Source: Nonomuraea polychroma (GTDB lineage: Bacteria; Actinomycetota; Actinomycetes; Streptosporangiales; Streptosporangiaceae). From it: a stretch of DNA of 64,000 nt. The stretch is from positions 2,356,001-2,420,000 of the forward strand of contig NZ_SAUN01000001.1 of NCBI RefSeq assembly GCF_004011505.1, read 5' to 3'. Below are positions 14,982-24,869 of the stretch, piece after piece. The translations under genes were made by a program, and so were the position numbers. How positions within the stretch are numbered: the first letter of the stretch is position 1; every line of letters begins with the position of its first letter. The notes beneath the pieces were generated by a model, which was not told the DNA's origin, ran no database searches, and saw nothing but the letters and a program-made list of their open reading frames with translations.

Positions 14982-15925
14982 CCGAATCCCCCGCACCGCG
15001 TGACAAGCGCGTCGCCGCCCTCCGCCGCTTCGCCGTCTCGATCACGGTGCTTACTGTGGTCGGGCACGCCGCGCTCGGCTTTGAGCAAGCGTTCATCACC
15101 CCGGTCGCGGCCGTGATCTGCGCGTACGTGCTGGAGCTCGGGCTCGAGGTCATCGACGCCCGGACCCGTCAGCGCCCCATGAAGTTCCAGCCGACGTGGC
15201 GCAGCATGATCGACTTCCTGCTGCCGGCGCACATCACCGGGCTGGCCTGCGCCATGCTGCTCTACGCCAACGACCGCGTGGAACCGATCCTGCTCGCCGT
15301 GACGATCGCGATCGCGTCCAAGTATCTGGTCCAGGTCCCGGTGGGCGGGCGGTTGCGCCACGTGCTCAATCCCTCGAACACCGGCATCGTCGTCGTCCTG
15401 CTCCTCTTCCCCTGGGTGGGAATCGCCCCGCCGTACCACTTCACCGAGTGGGTGAGCGGACCCGTGGACTGGCTGATACCTGCCGGGATCCTGATGGCCG
15501 GCACGATGTTGAACGCCAAGCTCACCGGCAAGATGCCGCTCATTCTGGGGTGGCTCGCCGGGTTCGTGGCACAGGCCGTGATCCGGAGCGGCATCGAGGG
15601 CACGCCCGTGCTGAGCGCGCTCCTGGTGATGAGCGGCACGGCCTTCATCCTCTTCACGAACTACATGATCACTGATCCTGGGACGACACCGGTCCGGCCC
15701 AGGAACCAGGTGTGGTTCGGAGTCATCACCGCAGGCGTCTACGGGACCCTGGTCGCCTTCCACATCGTATTCGGGTTGTTCTTCGCCCTGACGATCGTGT
15801 GCGCGCTTCGCGGGGTCGGGCTCGCACTGCTGGCGTGGCTGGCAGGCGCGCCCCGGCCGCAAGTCGAGCCGGAGCCGGAGCTGGCCTTGGTGGGCGCCTC
15901 CCGTGTCGAGGGGGAAAGGGCATGA
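14978..15925 (+). CDS. unbU: Enediyne biosynthesis protein E5/UnbU, integral membrane protein
   Basis: A 315-aa protein with about nine hydrophobic spans and the RnfD/NqrB-like feature of UnbU proteins (LRHVLNPSNTGIVVVLLLFPW; FTNYMITDPGTTPVR). GTG 14978 has ACTCAGGAGG upstream and overlaps the unbV stop (GTGA); its own stop overlaps the PKSE ATG. Related redox-pump subunits bind flavin covalently; whether UnbU does is not shown here. It belongs to the five-gene warhead cassette. Confidence 0.92.
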   Translation: MTESPAPRDKRVAALRRFAVSITVLTVVGHAALGFEQAFITPVAAVICAYVLELGLEVIDARTRQRPMKFQPTWRSMIDFLLPAHITGLACAMLLYANDRVEPILLAVTIAIASKYLVQVPVGGRLRHVLNPSNTGIVVVLLLFPWVGIAPPYHFTEWVSGPVDWLIPAGILMAGTMLNAKLTGKMPLILGWLAGFVAQAVIRSGIEGTPVLSALLVMSGTAFILFTNYMITDPGTTPVRPRNQVWFGVITAGVYGTLVAFHIVFGLFFALTIVCALRGVGLALLAWLAGAPRPQVEPEPELALVGASRVEGERA

Positions 15926-18900
15926 CCGACGCCATAGCCATCGTGGGGATGGGCTGCCGCTACCCGGACGCCTCGGATCCCGGTCAGCTCTGGGAGAACG
16001 TGCTCGCGTGCAGGCGTTCCTTCCGGCCGATCCCCCGAGAGCGGCTGAACCTGGAGGACTACGCCCCCGATGGGGGTGATGCTGACAGCACCTACGTGAG
16101 ATTCGCCGGAGTACTCGAAGGGTGGCAGTTCGACCGCGCCCGCTTCCGCATCCCGGGATCCGCTCATCGGGTCACTGACACGACGCACTGGCTCGCCCTG
16201 GACGTCGCCGCCGACGCCCTTGCCGCCGCCGGCTATCCGGACGCCCGCGGGCTCGACCGCGACCGGGTCGCCGTCGTCCTGGGCAACTCGATGAACGGCG
16301 AGTTCAGCCGAGCGGTCGGGCTGCGGGTGCGCTGGCCCTACGTGCGGCGGGTGCTCCAGGGCGCCCTTGCCGAAGAGGGATGGACAGACGAACAGCGGGC
16401 AGGCTTCCTCGCGGCGGCCGAGCAGGCGTTCAAGGCGCCCTTCCCGGAGCCGAACGACGAAAGTCTCGCGGGAGCGCTGGCCAACACCATGGCAGGACGG
16501 GTGTGCAACCACTTCGACCTGCATGGCGGCGGTTACACGGTGGACGGCGCGTGCGCGTCCTCGCTCCTGGCCGTCACTACCGCCTGCTCCACGCTGCTTG
16601 CCGGCGAAGCGGACTTCGTGCTGGCGGGAGGGGTCGACATCAGCCTCGATCCCTTCGAGCTCGTCGGCTTCGCGCGCACCGGGGCGCTCGCCACCTCGGA
16701 CATGCGCATCTATGACGCATCTCCCACGGGATTTTGGCCAGGTGAAGGCTGCGGCATGGTCGCGCTCATGAGGTGGGAGGACGCCATGGCCGCAGGGCGG
16801 ACGCCCCTCGCGCTCATCCGCGGCTGGGGTGTCTCTTCCGATGGGCGGGGCGGGATCAGCAGGCCGGAGAAGAACGGCCAGCTTCTCGCTTTATGGCGGG
16901 CGTACACACGTGCCGGATGGGGGCCGGAGACGATCTCGCTGTTCGAGGGACATGGCACCGGCACGGCGATCGGCGACGAAGTGGAGCTGTCCGCGCTGAT
17001 CGAAGCCCATCGTTGCCTGCGCAGAGATCAGGCGGCAGCGCTCGGATCGATCAAGGCCAACATCGGCCACACCAAGGCGGCGGCGGGCGTGGCGGGCCTG
17101 CTGAAGGCCACACTGGCTCTGCAGCGTCAGGTGATTCCGCCGACGACCGGATGCCGAGAGCCTCATCAACTGCTTCGCCGCGACGGAGCCCCTCTGCGCA
17201 TCGTGTCTGACGCCGAGCCGTGGCCGGAGGCTCCCTTGAGGGCCGCCGTCAGCGCCATGGGATTCGGCGGCATCAACACCCATGTCGTTCTGGAGTCCGA
17301 GGCACGGCGCCGGCGAAACGGCCTGTCCGCTGCGGAGCGCAAGACAGCGACCCGGCCGCTCAGTCACGAGGCGTTCGTCGTCGGCGGGGACACCGTGCGG
17401 GAACTCGCCGGCGCCGTGGCCCGCGTGGCGGAGACGGCCGGCGGCATGGCCTTCGCCCAGCACGTCGACCTGGCCGCCGAACTCGCCGCGACCGCCGCCG
17501 AGCGGTCGGGGCGTTTCCGCATGGGCATCGTGGCGCGCGACCCCGATCAGCTCGCCCGCCGAGCCGTGCAGGCCCTCTCGATGCTGGACGATCTCGAAGG
17601 GAACGCGGAAGGAATCCCGCTCATGGCCCCCGGGATCGTCGCGGCGCATGGACGCGCCGCGACGATCGGGCTGCTCTTCACCGGCCAAGGGGCGCCGCCG
17701 ACCACGTCGGCCGGAGCGCTGGGGAAGGTCCTGCCGGAGGTCGAGAGCGTTTTCACCAGCGACTGGACCCTAACAGCCGACACTGCCGTCGCCCAGCCCT
17801 CCATAGTGCGCGCATCCCTGGCGGGCCTGAAGTGGCTGGCGAAGCTGGGTGTGCGGGCGGAGGCGGCAGTCGGACACAGCCTCGGGGAGATCACCGCCCT
17901 CCACTGGGCCGGCGCCCTGTCGGAGACGGACTTGCTCGATCTCGTCACCCGACGTGGCCGGCTCATGAGCGAGCTGGGGACTCCAGGGTCGGGCATGGTG
18001 TCGATCGCGGCATCGGCGGCGTCGGTCGCCGAGTTCATCGACGACACCAGCCTGACGATCGCCGCCGACAACGGCGTCGCCCAAGTCGTCGCAGGTCCAC
18101 TCCCGGACATCGAAAAGGTCCTCGAGCGCGCCGCGCGCGCCGGTGTGACGGCCCAGCGGCTGCGGGTGAGCCACGCCTTCCACACGCAGGAGATGAAGGC
18201 GGTGGAGCACCCGCTTTCAGAACATCTCTCGCGCATGGCGATCCGTCCGGTGGAGAGGCGGGTTTACTCGACGATCAGTGGCCGCCTGCTCACCCCGGCT
18301 CACGACCTGCGTCGCCTGCTGACCCTTCAGGTCACCTCGCCCGTGCACTTCGGGCGGGCGGTCACCGCTCTCGCCGCCGAGTGCGACCTCCTCGTCGAGG
18401 TCGGTCCTGGACAGGGACTCGCTTCCATGGCGGCAGCCCAGACCTCCGTCCCCGCGGTCGCACTCGGCGTGGGCTCCGCGTCAGCGGAAGGCCTGTGCCT
18501 GGCGGGGGCCGCGCTCTATGCCGCCGGGGCGATCAGCGACCTGCGGCCGTTCTTCGCCGAACGATTCCATCGCCCGTTCGATCTCGATCGCGCCCCTGAG
18601 TTCCTGAGCAATCCCTGCGAACGTGCCGCCGAGCCGGCACCGCGGTCCGAGCGCCCGAGCCCGGGTGAGGCTGACCACGTGGGCGAGGCCGACCGCGTGG
18701 ATGACGTGCCGGCGATGGTGCGAGCGCTCGTCGCCGACGCTCTGGAGCTGCCGTCCGACGCCATAGCCGACGACGATCGGCTGCTCAGCGATCTCCATCT
18801 CAACTCGCTACGGGTCGCCCAGCTCAGCCTGCAAGCCGTGACCGCCGCGGGACGTGCCATGCCCATCGAGCCGCTCATCATGTCCGACGTCTCGGTGGCC

Positions 18901-21525
18901 GACCTCGCGCGGGCGATCGAAGCCCTTCCCGCCGGGGGAGACGGCGATGAAGCAGCAGCGTCTCTCCCAGGGCTGGCCGACTGGCACCGAATCCTCCTTC
19001 CCACGGCGGAGCCCGTGACTCTGCCCGAGCAGGCGGAAACCTATGCCTGGCAGGTGGTCGGCGCCGGTCCCCTCCTGCATGGGCTGGCGTCACTCCTGCC
19101 CGTCCCGTCGGCGGAACGCTCGGCAATGCTGATCTTCCTCCCCGAAGATCCAACGGACAGCGACGTCGACGTCATGGTCAGCTCCGTGCGTGCGGCCGTT
19201 GCCGAGGGCATGCCCCTCACGGTCGTCGACCACGGCGACACCGCATCAGGCTTGCTCGCGACGATCCGGCAGGAATATCCGGGCCAAGTCGCCAGGTGGA
19301 TAGGCGTGGCCGACTGTCACAGCCCTGGAGCCCTCCTGCGCGTCCTCCGGTCCTCGGGCGAAGAGACGCCAGAGATTCTGCTGGATTCCGCCGGGCGTCC
19401 CTGCGTGCCCGCCTACCGGCCGATCGCCCACGCCGGTGACCACTCCACGCTTCCTCTCACCGCCGCGGACGTTGTGCTCGTGACGGGAGGAGGCAAAGGC
19501 ATCGGCTTCGAGACGGCGCTCGCGCTCGGTCGAGCCTCGGCAGCTCGCATCGCCCTGCTCGGGCGCAGCCGGCCGGACTCCGACGAGGAGCTTCGTGCCA
19601 ATCTCGCCAAGCTCACCGAGGCAGGCATCACCTTTGTGTACGAGCGCGCGGACGTCACCGACGCCGCCTCCACGCACCGCGCTATAGACGTGATCTCCCG
19701 GACCCTAGGGACGATCACCGCGGTGGTGCACAGTAGCGGCGTCAACCGGCCACAACGCTTCGCCGACCTCGATGCCGCCGCGTTCGCCGATCACTCCGCG
19801 CCCAAGCATCACGGACTGCGCAATGTGATCGCGGCGCTGGACCGGGACGCGTTGCGCGTGGTGATCTCGTACGGCTCCGTGATCGGCCGCTTCGGGCTCG
19901 GGGGGGAGGCGCACTACGCCCTGGCCAACGGCAGACTGCGGGAGTACATGCGCATCCTCCGTCGTGAGCTGCCGCAATGTCAGGTCTGCGATGTCGATTG
20001 GACGGTCTGGTCGGGCGCCGGGATGGGGGAGCGGTTCGACGTGCTCGACAGCCTGATGCGAGCCGGGGTCGTCCCCCTCCCCTCGGCGAAGGGCACCGAC
20101 CTGCTGCTGGAGTTGCTCACCGTTCGGCCGGACACCTCCTCGGTGGTGGTCACGGGACGACTTCCCCAGCTCACCTGCGCATACACCGCGGCCGAGCACC
20201 GATACGTCCAGACCGCTCCCTTCTTCGTCCCTGGCATCGAGCTGGTCGCCGAGGCCGAACTGAGCGCGGAGGCGGATCCTTATCTGGCTGACCACCGGAT
20301 AGACGGCCTGCGGGTGCTTCCTGCAGTCTGCATGCTCGAGGCCATGGCGCAGTCGGCCCACGTTTTGACGGGCAGCCGTCCGATGGGCATCGCCGATGCG
20401 CGCTTCGACCGCGCGATCCTGGTGCCCGACGAAGGCACGCGCACGATCAGGCTCTGCGCGCTCGTCCGTGAGGACGGCGACATCGACGTTGCCGTGCGGA
20501 GCGACGAGAGCGGCTACGCGGTGGATCACGCCTCCGCCAGGATTCTCATGTCCGAGCCGCCGGAGACCGTGAAGGTGCCCGAGCAGCGGTTGTCGTTGCC
20601 CAGCCATGACGGGCGAGGGCTGTACGGAGGGTTGTTCTTCCATGGGCCGCTGTTCCAACGGTTGCGCGGCTACCAGCACCTGGAGGCGACAGGGTGCACC
20701 GCCGTTCTCGCGAGCGGCCCCGACTTCCCGTTCGGCCCTGGACTGCCCACCAAGCTGATGCTCGGCGATCCGGCTCGCAACGACGCGAGCATCCACGTCC
20801 TCCAGGCCTGCGTGCCCCAACGGCGGCTGCTGCCTGTAGGGTGCGCCGCTTTCATCGTGCAGACAACGCGGAGCACGGACGGGGAGCTCGTCCTGTCCGC
20901 CGTCGAGCGAGAGCACTCAGGCGCCGACTACCTCTATGACGTCACGCTGCGCGAACGCTCTGGCCGCCCCGTGCTCAGCTGGACAGGGCTGCGTCTTCGC
21001 GACGTCGGCCCGCTCGATCCGGCAGGCGGCCGACCCGACCTCTTGCTCGCCCCATATTTGGAACGAGGCGCGGCTGCCCTGATCCCCGACTCCCCTGTAC
21101 GAGTGGAGGTCACGCCCAGCGGAGCCGATCGGGCGAGTGCCCGCCAGAACGGACGCGGCCGGAGCCATCTCGACGGTCTGGCCATGGCAGTTCACGGACG
21201 TGGTGTGGTCGCCTGTGACTGGGAGTGGGCCGATGGCGACCCGGAGGCTCTGCGTGGGCTCATCGCCTGGACCGCGCAGGCAAGGGAGATCGCCCGGTTG
21301 ACAGGCGAGCCCGAGGCCCATGTCCTGACCCGGCTGTGGACAGTTCGGGAATGCCTCTCCAAAACCGGCAGGACGGGCCAGGCATCGCTCACCGTGGCCG
21401 GAGCGTACGAGCAGGGCTGGGTACTCATGAGGGCGGGCAAGAGTCACGTGGCCTCAGCGATCGTCGACATCGGCGGCGAGTCCCGCCCCGCAGCCGTCGC
21501 CGTTCTGGTCGAGGGGGAATCGTGA
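15922..21525 (+). CDS. pksE: Iterative enediyne polyketide synthase (PKSE)
   Basis: An 1867-aa type I synthase with the complete enediyne order: KS (GACASS, Cys211; HGTGTAIGD, His344; NIGHTK, His383), AT-like (GHSLGEI, Ser653), ACP (DLHLNSL, Ser962 as phosphopantetheine site), KR (VTGGGKGIG from ~1187), DH (DHRIDGLRVLPAVCMLEAMA, His1458) and a C-terminal PPTase-like domain (LWTVRECLSKTG, ~1800). Such enzymes make the linear polyene precursor of enediyne cores and phosphopantetheinylate themselves. ATG 15922 overlaps unbU. All catalytic residues checked are intact, so it should be functional. 9- versus 10-membered class cannot be judged by eye. Confidence 0.96.
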   Translation: MTDAIAIVGMGCRYPDASDPGQLWENVLACRRSFRPIPRERLNLEDYAPDGGDADSTYVRFAGVLEGWQFDRARFRIPGSAHRVTDTTHWLALDVAADALAAAGYPDARGLDRDRVAVVLGNSMNGEFSRAVGLRVRWPYVRRVLQGALAEEGWTDEQRAGFLAAAEQAFKAPFPEPNDESLAGALANTMAGRVCNHFDLHGGGYTVDGACASSLLAVTTACSTLLAGEADFVLAGGVDISLDPFELVGFARTGALATSDMRIYDASPTGFWPGEGCGMVALMRWEDAMAAGRTPLALIRGWGVSSDGRGGISRPEKNGQLLALWRAYTRAGWGPETISLFEGHGTGTAIGDEVELSALIEAHRCLRRDQAAALGSIKANIGHTKAAAGVAGLLKATLALQRQVIPPTTGCREPHQLLRRDGAPLRIVSDAEPWPEAPLRAAVSAMGFGGINTHVVLESEARRRRNGLSAAERKTATRPLSHEAFVVGGDTVRELAGAVARVAETAGGMAFAQHVDLAAELAATAAERSGRFRMGIVARDPDQLARRAVQALSMLDDLEGNAEGIPLMAPGIVAAHGRAATIGLLFTGQGAPPTTSAGALGKVLPEVESVFTSDWTLTADTAVAQPSIVRASLAGLKWLAKLGVRAEAAVGHSLGEITALHWAGALSETDLLDLVTRRGRLMSELGTPGSGMVSIAASAASVAEFIDDTSLTIAADNGVAQVVAGPLPDIEKVLERAARAGVTAQRLRVSHAFHTQEMKAVEHPLSEHLSRMAIRPVERRVYSTISGRLLTPAHDLRRLLTLQVTSPVHFGRAVTALAAECDLLVEVGPGQGLASMAAAQTSVPAVALGVGSASAEGLCLAGAALYAAGAISDLRPFFAERFHRPFDLDRAPEFLSNPCERAAEPAPRSERPSPGEADHVGEADRVDDVPAMVRALVADALELPSDAIADDDRLLSDLHLNSLRVAQLSLQAVTAAGRAMPIEPLIMSDVSVADLARAIEALPAGGDGDEAAASLPGLADWHRILLPTAEPVTLPEQAETYAWQVVGAGPLLHGLASLLPVPSAERSAMLIFLPEDPTDSDVDVMVSSVRAAVAEGMPLTVVDHGDTASGLLATIRQEYPGQVARWIGVADCHSPGALLRVLRSSGEETPEILLDSAGRPCVPAYRPIAHAGDHSTLPLTAADVVLVTGGGKGIGFETALALGRASAARIALLGRSRPDSDEELRANLAKLTEAGITFVYERADVTDAASTHRAIDVISRTLGTITAVVHSSGVNRPQRFADLDAAAFADHSAPKHHGLRNVIAALDRDALRVVISYGSVIGRFGLGGEAHYALANGRLREYMRILRRELPQCQVCDVDWTVWSGAGMGERFDVLDSLMRAGVVPLPSAKGTDLLLELLTVRPDTSSVVVTGRLPQLTCAYTAAEHRYVQTAPFFVPGIELVAEAELSAEADPYLADHRIDGLRVLPAVCMLEAMAQSAHVLTGSRPMGIADARFDRAILVPDEGTRTIRLCALVREDGDIDVAVRSDESGYAVDHASARILMSEPPETVKVPEQRLSLPSHDGRGLYGGLFFHGPLFQRLRGYQHLEATGCTAVLASGPDFPFGPGLPTKLMLGDPARNDASIHVLQACVPQRRLLPVGCAAFIVQTTRSTDGELVLSAVEREHSGADYLYDVTLRERSGRPVLSWTGLRLRDVGPLDPAGGRPDLLLAPYLERGAAALIPDSPVRVEVTPSGADRASARQNGRGRSHLDGLAMAVHGRGVVACDWEWADGDPEALRGLIAWTAQAREIARLTGEPEAHVLTRLWTVRECLSKTGRTGQASLTVAGAYEQGWVLMRAGKSHVASAIVDIGGESRPAAVAVLVEGES

Positions 21526-21956
21526 AGCGTTTCTACGAGTACCGGCACCTGGTGACCTTCGCCGACACCAACCTGGTGGGCAACGTCTACTTCACGAACC
21601 ACCTGGAATGGCAGGGCGTCTGTCGCGAGCATTTTCTGGCCGAGCACGCCCCGGGCGTCATAGAAAGGCTCGCCGACGACCTCGCTCTGGTGACGGTCTC
21701 CTGCTCGTGCGAATACTTCTTGGAGCTCTACGCACTGGACCAGGTTTCGGTACGCATGTCGCTGCGCGGTATCGAGGCCAATCGCGTTTCCATGGAGTTC
21801 ACGTACTTCCGGGTCAATACCGGCCTTGCGCAGCTGGTGGCCCGAGGCGAGCAGACGATCGCGTGCCTGGCCAGGAAGGACAACGGGCTGGTGCCCGTGG
21901 ACGTGCCCGAAGAATTGCGCGCCGCTCTCGACGCCTACGCGGGCCGGCCAGCGTGA
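21522..21956 (+). CDS. Enediyne E10-type hot-dog thioesterase
   Basis: A 144-aa 4-hydroxybenzoyl-CoA-thioesterase-like protein: YRHLVTFADTNLVGNVYFTN (the Asp-Asn-Val region of E10 enzymes), HLEWQGVCREHFL and CSCEYFLELYALDQVSVRM are typical. It hydrolyses the polyene from the PKSE acyl carrier protein. GTG 21522 overlaps the PKSE stop (GTGA), and its own stop overlaps the next start, so stoichiometric expression with the PKSE is expected. Confidence 0.93.
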   Translation: MKRFYEYRHLVTFADTNLVGNVYFTNHLEWQGVCREHFLAEHAPGVIERLADDLALVTVSCSCEYFLELYALDQVSVRMSLRGIEANRVSMEFTYFRVNTGLAQLVARGEQTIACLARKDNGLVPVDVPEELRAALDAYAGRPA

Positions 21957-22621
21957 ACGGCGAGCGTCTGCCCGTCCTGGGCGTCGTCGGATGTGGCCGG
22001 ATGGGCTCCGCGTGCGCCGAACTGTTCGCACTCAACGGGTTTCCGCTGCTGCTCGCGTCACGGCGCCGGAGAACGGCAGAGGAGCTCGCGCGGCGCCTGC
22101 CCAGGGCAGCGGCGGGATCGGCCGAGATGGTGGCCGCGCATGCCGACCTGCTGATCCTGGCCACGCCCGCGGATGTGACCCGCACGGACATCGCGCCCAA
22201 GATCCGCTCGTTCGTCGCGGGAAAGCCCGTCATGGACGTGTCCAATCCCATGTTCTATCGGAACCTGGATCCCTGCTCGTCCTCGGCAGAGGCGATCGCC
22301 CGGGCGCTTCCGGGAGGTTGCCTGGTCAAGGCGCTCAACTGCGTTTCCGCCAAGCAGCTGGCGCGCCTGGAACAGACCGTCACCGTGCCGATAGCGGGTG
22401 ACGATCCGGTGGCCAAGCGACTCGTCACCAGCGTGCTGGAACGCGCCGGTTTCGATGTCGCCGACGCGGGGCCGCTGTCGTCGAGCAGGCTCATCGAAGG
22501 GCTGGCTCACCTCCTGTGGCAGCTCGGCAAGCGCGGAACGCTGGGGGACTCCATCGGCTTCCGGCTGGTGCATCTGGCATCCGACCCCGCGCTCGTGCCG
22601 ATCACACCTCGTAGGTTCTGA
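21953..22621 (+). CDS. NADP-dependent Rossmann oxidoreductase (F420H2:NADP oxidoreductase-like)
   Basis: A 222-aa protein with a dinucleotide-binding start VLGVVGCGRMGSACAELFAL, a basic NADP-selecting segment ASRRRRTAEELARRL, VAAHADLLILATPADVT, and KPVMDVSNPM and GCLVKALNCVSAKQL as in the coenzyme-F420-dependent NADP oxidoreductase family. The GTG start overlaps the thioesterase stop by 4 bp, so it is part of the enediyne operon, though this family is not a standard warhead gene. Could reduce F420 or a pathway intermediate. Its last 20 bp overlap the convergent peptidase gene. Confidence 0.82.
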   Translation: MNGERLPVLGVVGCGRMGSACAELFALNGFPLLLASRRRRTAEELARRLPRAAAGSAEMVAAHADLLILATPADVTRTDIAPKIRSFVAGKPVMDVSNPMFYRNLDPCSSSAEAIARALPGGCLVKALNCVSAKQLARLEQTVTVPIAGDDPVAKRLVTSVLERAGFDVADAGPLSSSRLIEGLAHLLWQLGKRGTLGDSIGFRLVHLASDPALVPITPRRF

Positions 22622-24842
22622 CCACGGTGACGTCCGCCCTGAGCAGGTAGAGCCAGTCCGGCGGCGCGGCATAGCCGGGCAGATCCGTCAATGTGCCGGG
22701 ACCGGCCTGTGTGTCGCTGACTCGCAGGCGGACAGGCTCATCGCTCTTCGTCAAGCTAAGAGTGACCTCGGTTCCGTCGGGATCCGGGGCCACGAACGTG
22801 AAGCCCGATCCCACGATCTGTCTACCCGCCACGACAATCTCGCGTATCTCGCCGTTCATGACCGACAATGCGATAGAACTCACGTCACGCTGCGATCGCA
22901 GAAGGACTCGAAGCCGGCGGGTCGAGCCTTCGGTGGTGTCGTCGAGGATCGTGAGTGCGGGCGCGGGCACGTCGGAGGCTTTCGCCGGGCCGACGCAGAT
23001 CGGTTGCGCGCCCCACACGTCGATGAAGGGATGCTCGGTCTGATCGGTGTGCACGTAGCCCGCGTTCCAGGCGTCCAATGGCGGATCGGCCCCCCACATC
23101 GCCTGTCTGGTGTCGGCGTCCATGATGTACCGCAATGTCGTGGCGCCCGGCTGGTCGGGCGAAACGCGGTCGGTGACGAGCCCGCGTGCGACGAGGGCGG
23201 CGGCGATGCCGAAGGCCAGGACCGGCGGCAGGTACGCCCACCTCCGCGGCCATAGCTCTTCGATCAGCGGTAGCGCCAGGCCGGCGCTGAACGCCAGCCG
23301 TGGAGCGGCGGTGATGCCGGCCATCCGCAATCCCAGAGGCAGGAGCTCCCACGTGCCGGCACCGATGACGGCCGCGGGGACGAGACTCGCCGCCGTCACG
23401 GGAACATGCCACCGTGGCGGGCAGAACATCGTGGCCAGTCGCCCCGTGGCGGCGCCCAGGGCAGGCAGTGCGGCCAGGTGGGAGGAGCCAGGGGACAGCA
23501 CGGCCAGGGCGGAGCCGAGCGTGGTCGGCCAGACGAGCATCCCGACGGCCGGGGCCTCTGGGCCCCACCGTCGCCGAGCGACGCCGTACCATCCCAGCAC
23601 GATGCCACCGACGAGGGCCAACAGCCCGGCCTCGAAATGGCCGGGACGGTAGGTCGTCGACATCCGCATGGTGGCGTACTCGGGCCGGACCCGTACAAGC
23701 ATGGGCCACAACGCCTGCCCCGCGGCGACGGACAGTCCCAGCGGCAGCAGTGCCGATGCCGTCCCCGCCAGGAATCCGGAGAAGCGGACGACGCCGCGGC
23801 GGTGTCCCGCGACGACCAGTGCGGTCGTGGCGGCCAGGCCGAGCGCGGCGAGCGGAATCGCGGCGCGAGCCGGATAGTGAGCGAGAGCGCCGCTCGGCGT
23901 GTTGAAGTAGACCAGTCGCTCGGCGTCGTCAGGCTCGGACAGATCCGACTCGCCGAAAGCCCGCGTCAGCGCCAGCATGTTGGACCCCAGCTGCTGCAGC
24001 GTGGGCTCGTCGACATGACCGGGGTCGTCCAGCGGACTGTGGAAGTACGGGGCCCCGGTGATGTAGCCGGAGTCGAGTCCGGCCAGGCCCGCGGCGAGGA
24101 ACGCGGACAAGTCTGTGTCATTGGGGACCCTCGCCGCGATGTCCGCGATTCCGGAATCGGCCACTGGATACGGTGCCGACCGCGCGAACGTCCGGACCAG
24201 CCGAGCATTCGGCTGAGACGTGCGGAACATCAGCACGGGCCCGCGATTCCCTCTCGCGTCCCAATTGAGGACGATCGCGGGCCCTTGTGCCAGGGGATGC
24301 TCGTCGGTGAACGCGGCCGCGCCCAGGAGCCCGGCCTCCTCGGCATCCGTCGCGACGAAGACGACATCGTTGCGCGGCGGCGTCGGATCGGAGGTGAGGG
24401 CTCGGGCAGTTTCCAGCAGAGCCGCCACACCGGTGCCGTCATCGCTGGCACCTGGGCCGGACGGCACCGAGTCGTAGTGCGCCGTCACGATCACGCGACC
24501 CGTGGGGGCGGCGCCGGGCACCACGCCTACGATGTTGAAGACCCTGCCGAGCACAGGCCGGCGATCGCGCGGCGATCTGCCCACCGCTTCCTGAACCTCC
24601 GTGCGCAGGCCCAGCCGTCGCATCTCACTCACGAGATAGTCGCGCACCCGGGCATGTTCGGCGCTGCCGACCGGATGAGGGCGGCGAGCAAAGCGCCGGA
24701 CGTGCTCGTTCGCCCGCGCCGCGCTGAACTCACGGGAGGCTGCGTCCGCCGGAAGAGGGGGCGGCGGACGCAACCTCCTGATCGTGACGACGGCGGTGGC
24801 GGCGAGCAGTCCTAGCGCCAGCAGACCGGGCAAACGAGACAT
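22602..24842 (-). CDS. Membrane-anchored M28 family zinc aminopeptidase
   Basis: A 746-aa protein with an N-terminal anchor (~5-22), an M28 catalytic domain and about 8-9 further membrane spans. Zinc and catalytic residues are visible: VTAHYDSVPSGPGASDDGTG (~residue 120), DAEEAGLLGA, NWDARGN and YFHSPLDDPGHVDE. The C-terminal ~200 residues are a beta-rich extracellular domain. This architecture resembles the endoplasmic-reticulum metallopeptidase/Fxna-like group. It is convergent with and overlaps the enediyne operon end by 20 bp. A link to the enediyne is not evident. Confidence 0.87.
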   Translation of the reverse strand: MSRLPGLLALGLLAATAVVTIRRLRPPPPLPADAASREFSAARANEHVRRFARRPHPVGSAEHARVRDYLVSEMRRLGLRTEVQEAVGRSPRDRRPVLGRVFNIVGVVPGAAPTGRVIVTAHYDSVPSGPGASDDGTGVAALLETARALTSDPTPPRNDVVFVATDAEEAGLLGAAAFTDEHPLAQGPAIVLNWDARGNRGPVLMFRTSQPNARLVRTFARSAPYPVADSGIADIAARVPNDTDLSAFLAAGLAGLDSGYITGAPYFHSPLDDPGHVDEPTLQQLGSNMLALTRAFGESDLSEPDDAERLVYFNTPSGALAHYPARAAIPLAALGLAATTALVVAGHRRGVVRFSGFLAGTASALLPLGLSVAAGQALWPMLVRVRPEYATMRMSTTYRPGHFEAGLLALVGGIVLGWYGVARRRWGPEAPAVGMLVWPTTLGSALAVLSPGSSHLAALPALGAATGRLATMFCPPRWHVPVTAASLVPAAVIGAGTWELLPLGLRMAGITAAPRLAFSAGLALPLIEELWPRRWAYLPPVLAFGIAAALVARGLVTDRVSPDQPGATTLRYIMDADTRQAMWGADPPLDAWNAGYVHTDQTEHPFIDVWGAQPICVGPAKASDVPAPALTILDDTTEGSTRRLRVLLRSQRDVSSIALSVMNGEIREIVVAGRQIVGSGFTFVAPDPDGTEVTLSLTKSDEPVRLRVSDTQAGPGTLTDLPGYAAPPDWLYLLRADVTVVRTYEV

Positions 24843-24869
24843 GAGCGCACCACCCGAGCCAGGCCGGGA

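Noticed and set aside
486-22621. tRNA-anchored integrative island covering the enediyne block
   Set aside because: The selC position is suggestive, but no integrase, excisionase or direct repeat of the tRNA 3' end was found within the window.
23406-24815. 469-codon plus-strand frame opposite the M28 peptidase
   Set aside because: Shadow of a gene with intact zinc-peptidase motifs; the sequence is Arg/Gly/Gln-rich without a recognisable fold.
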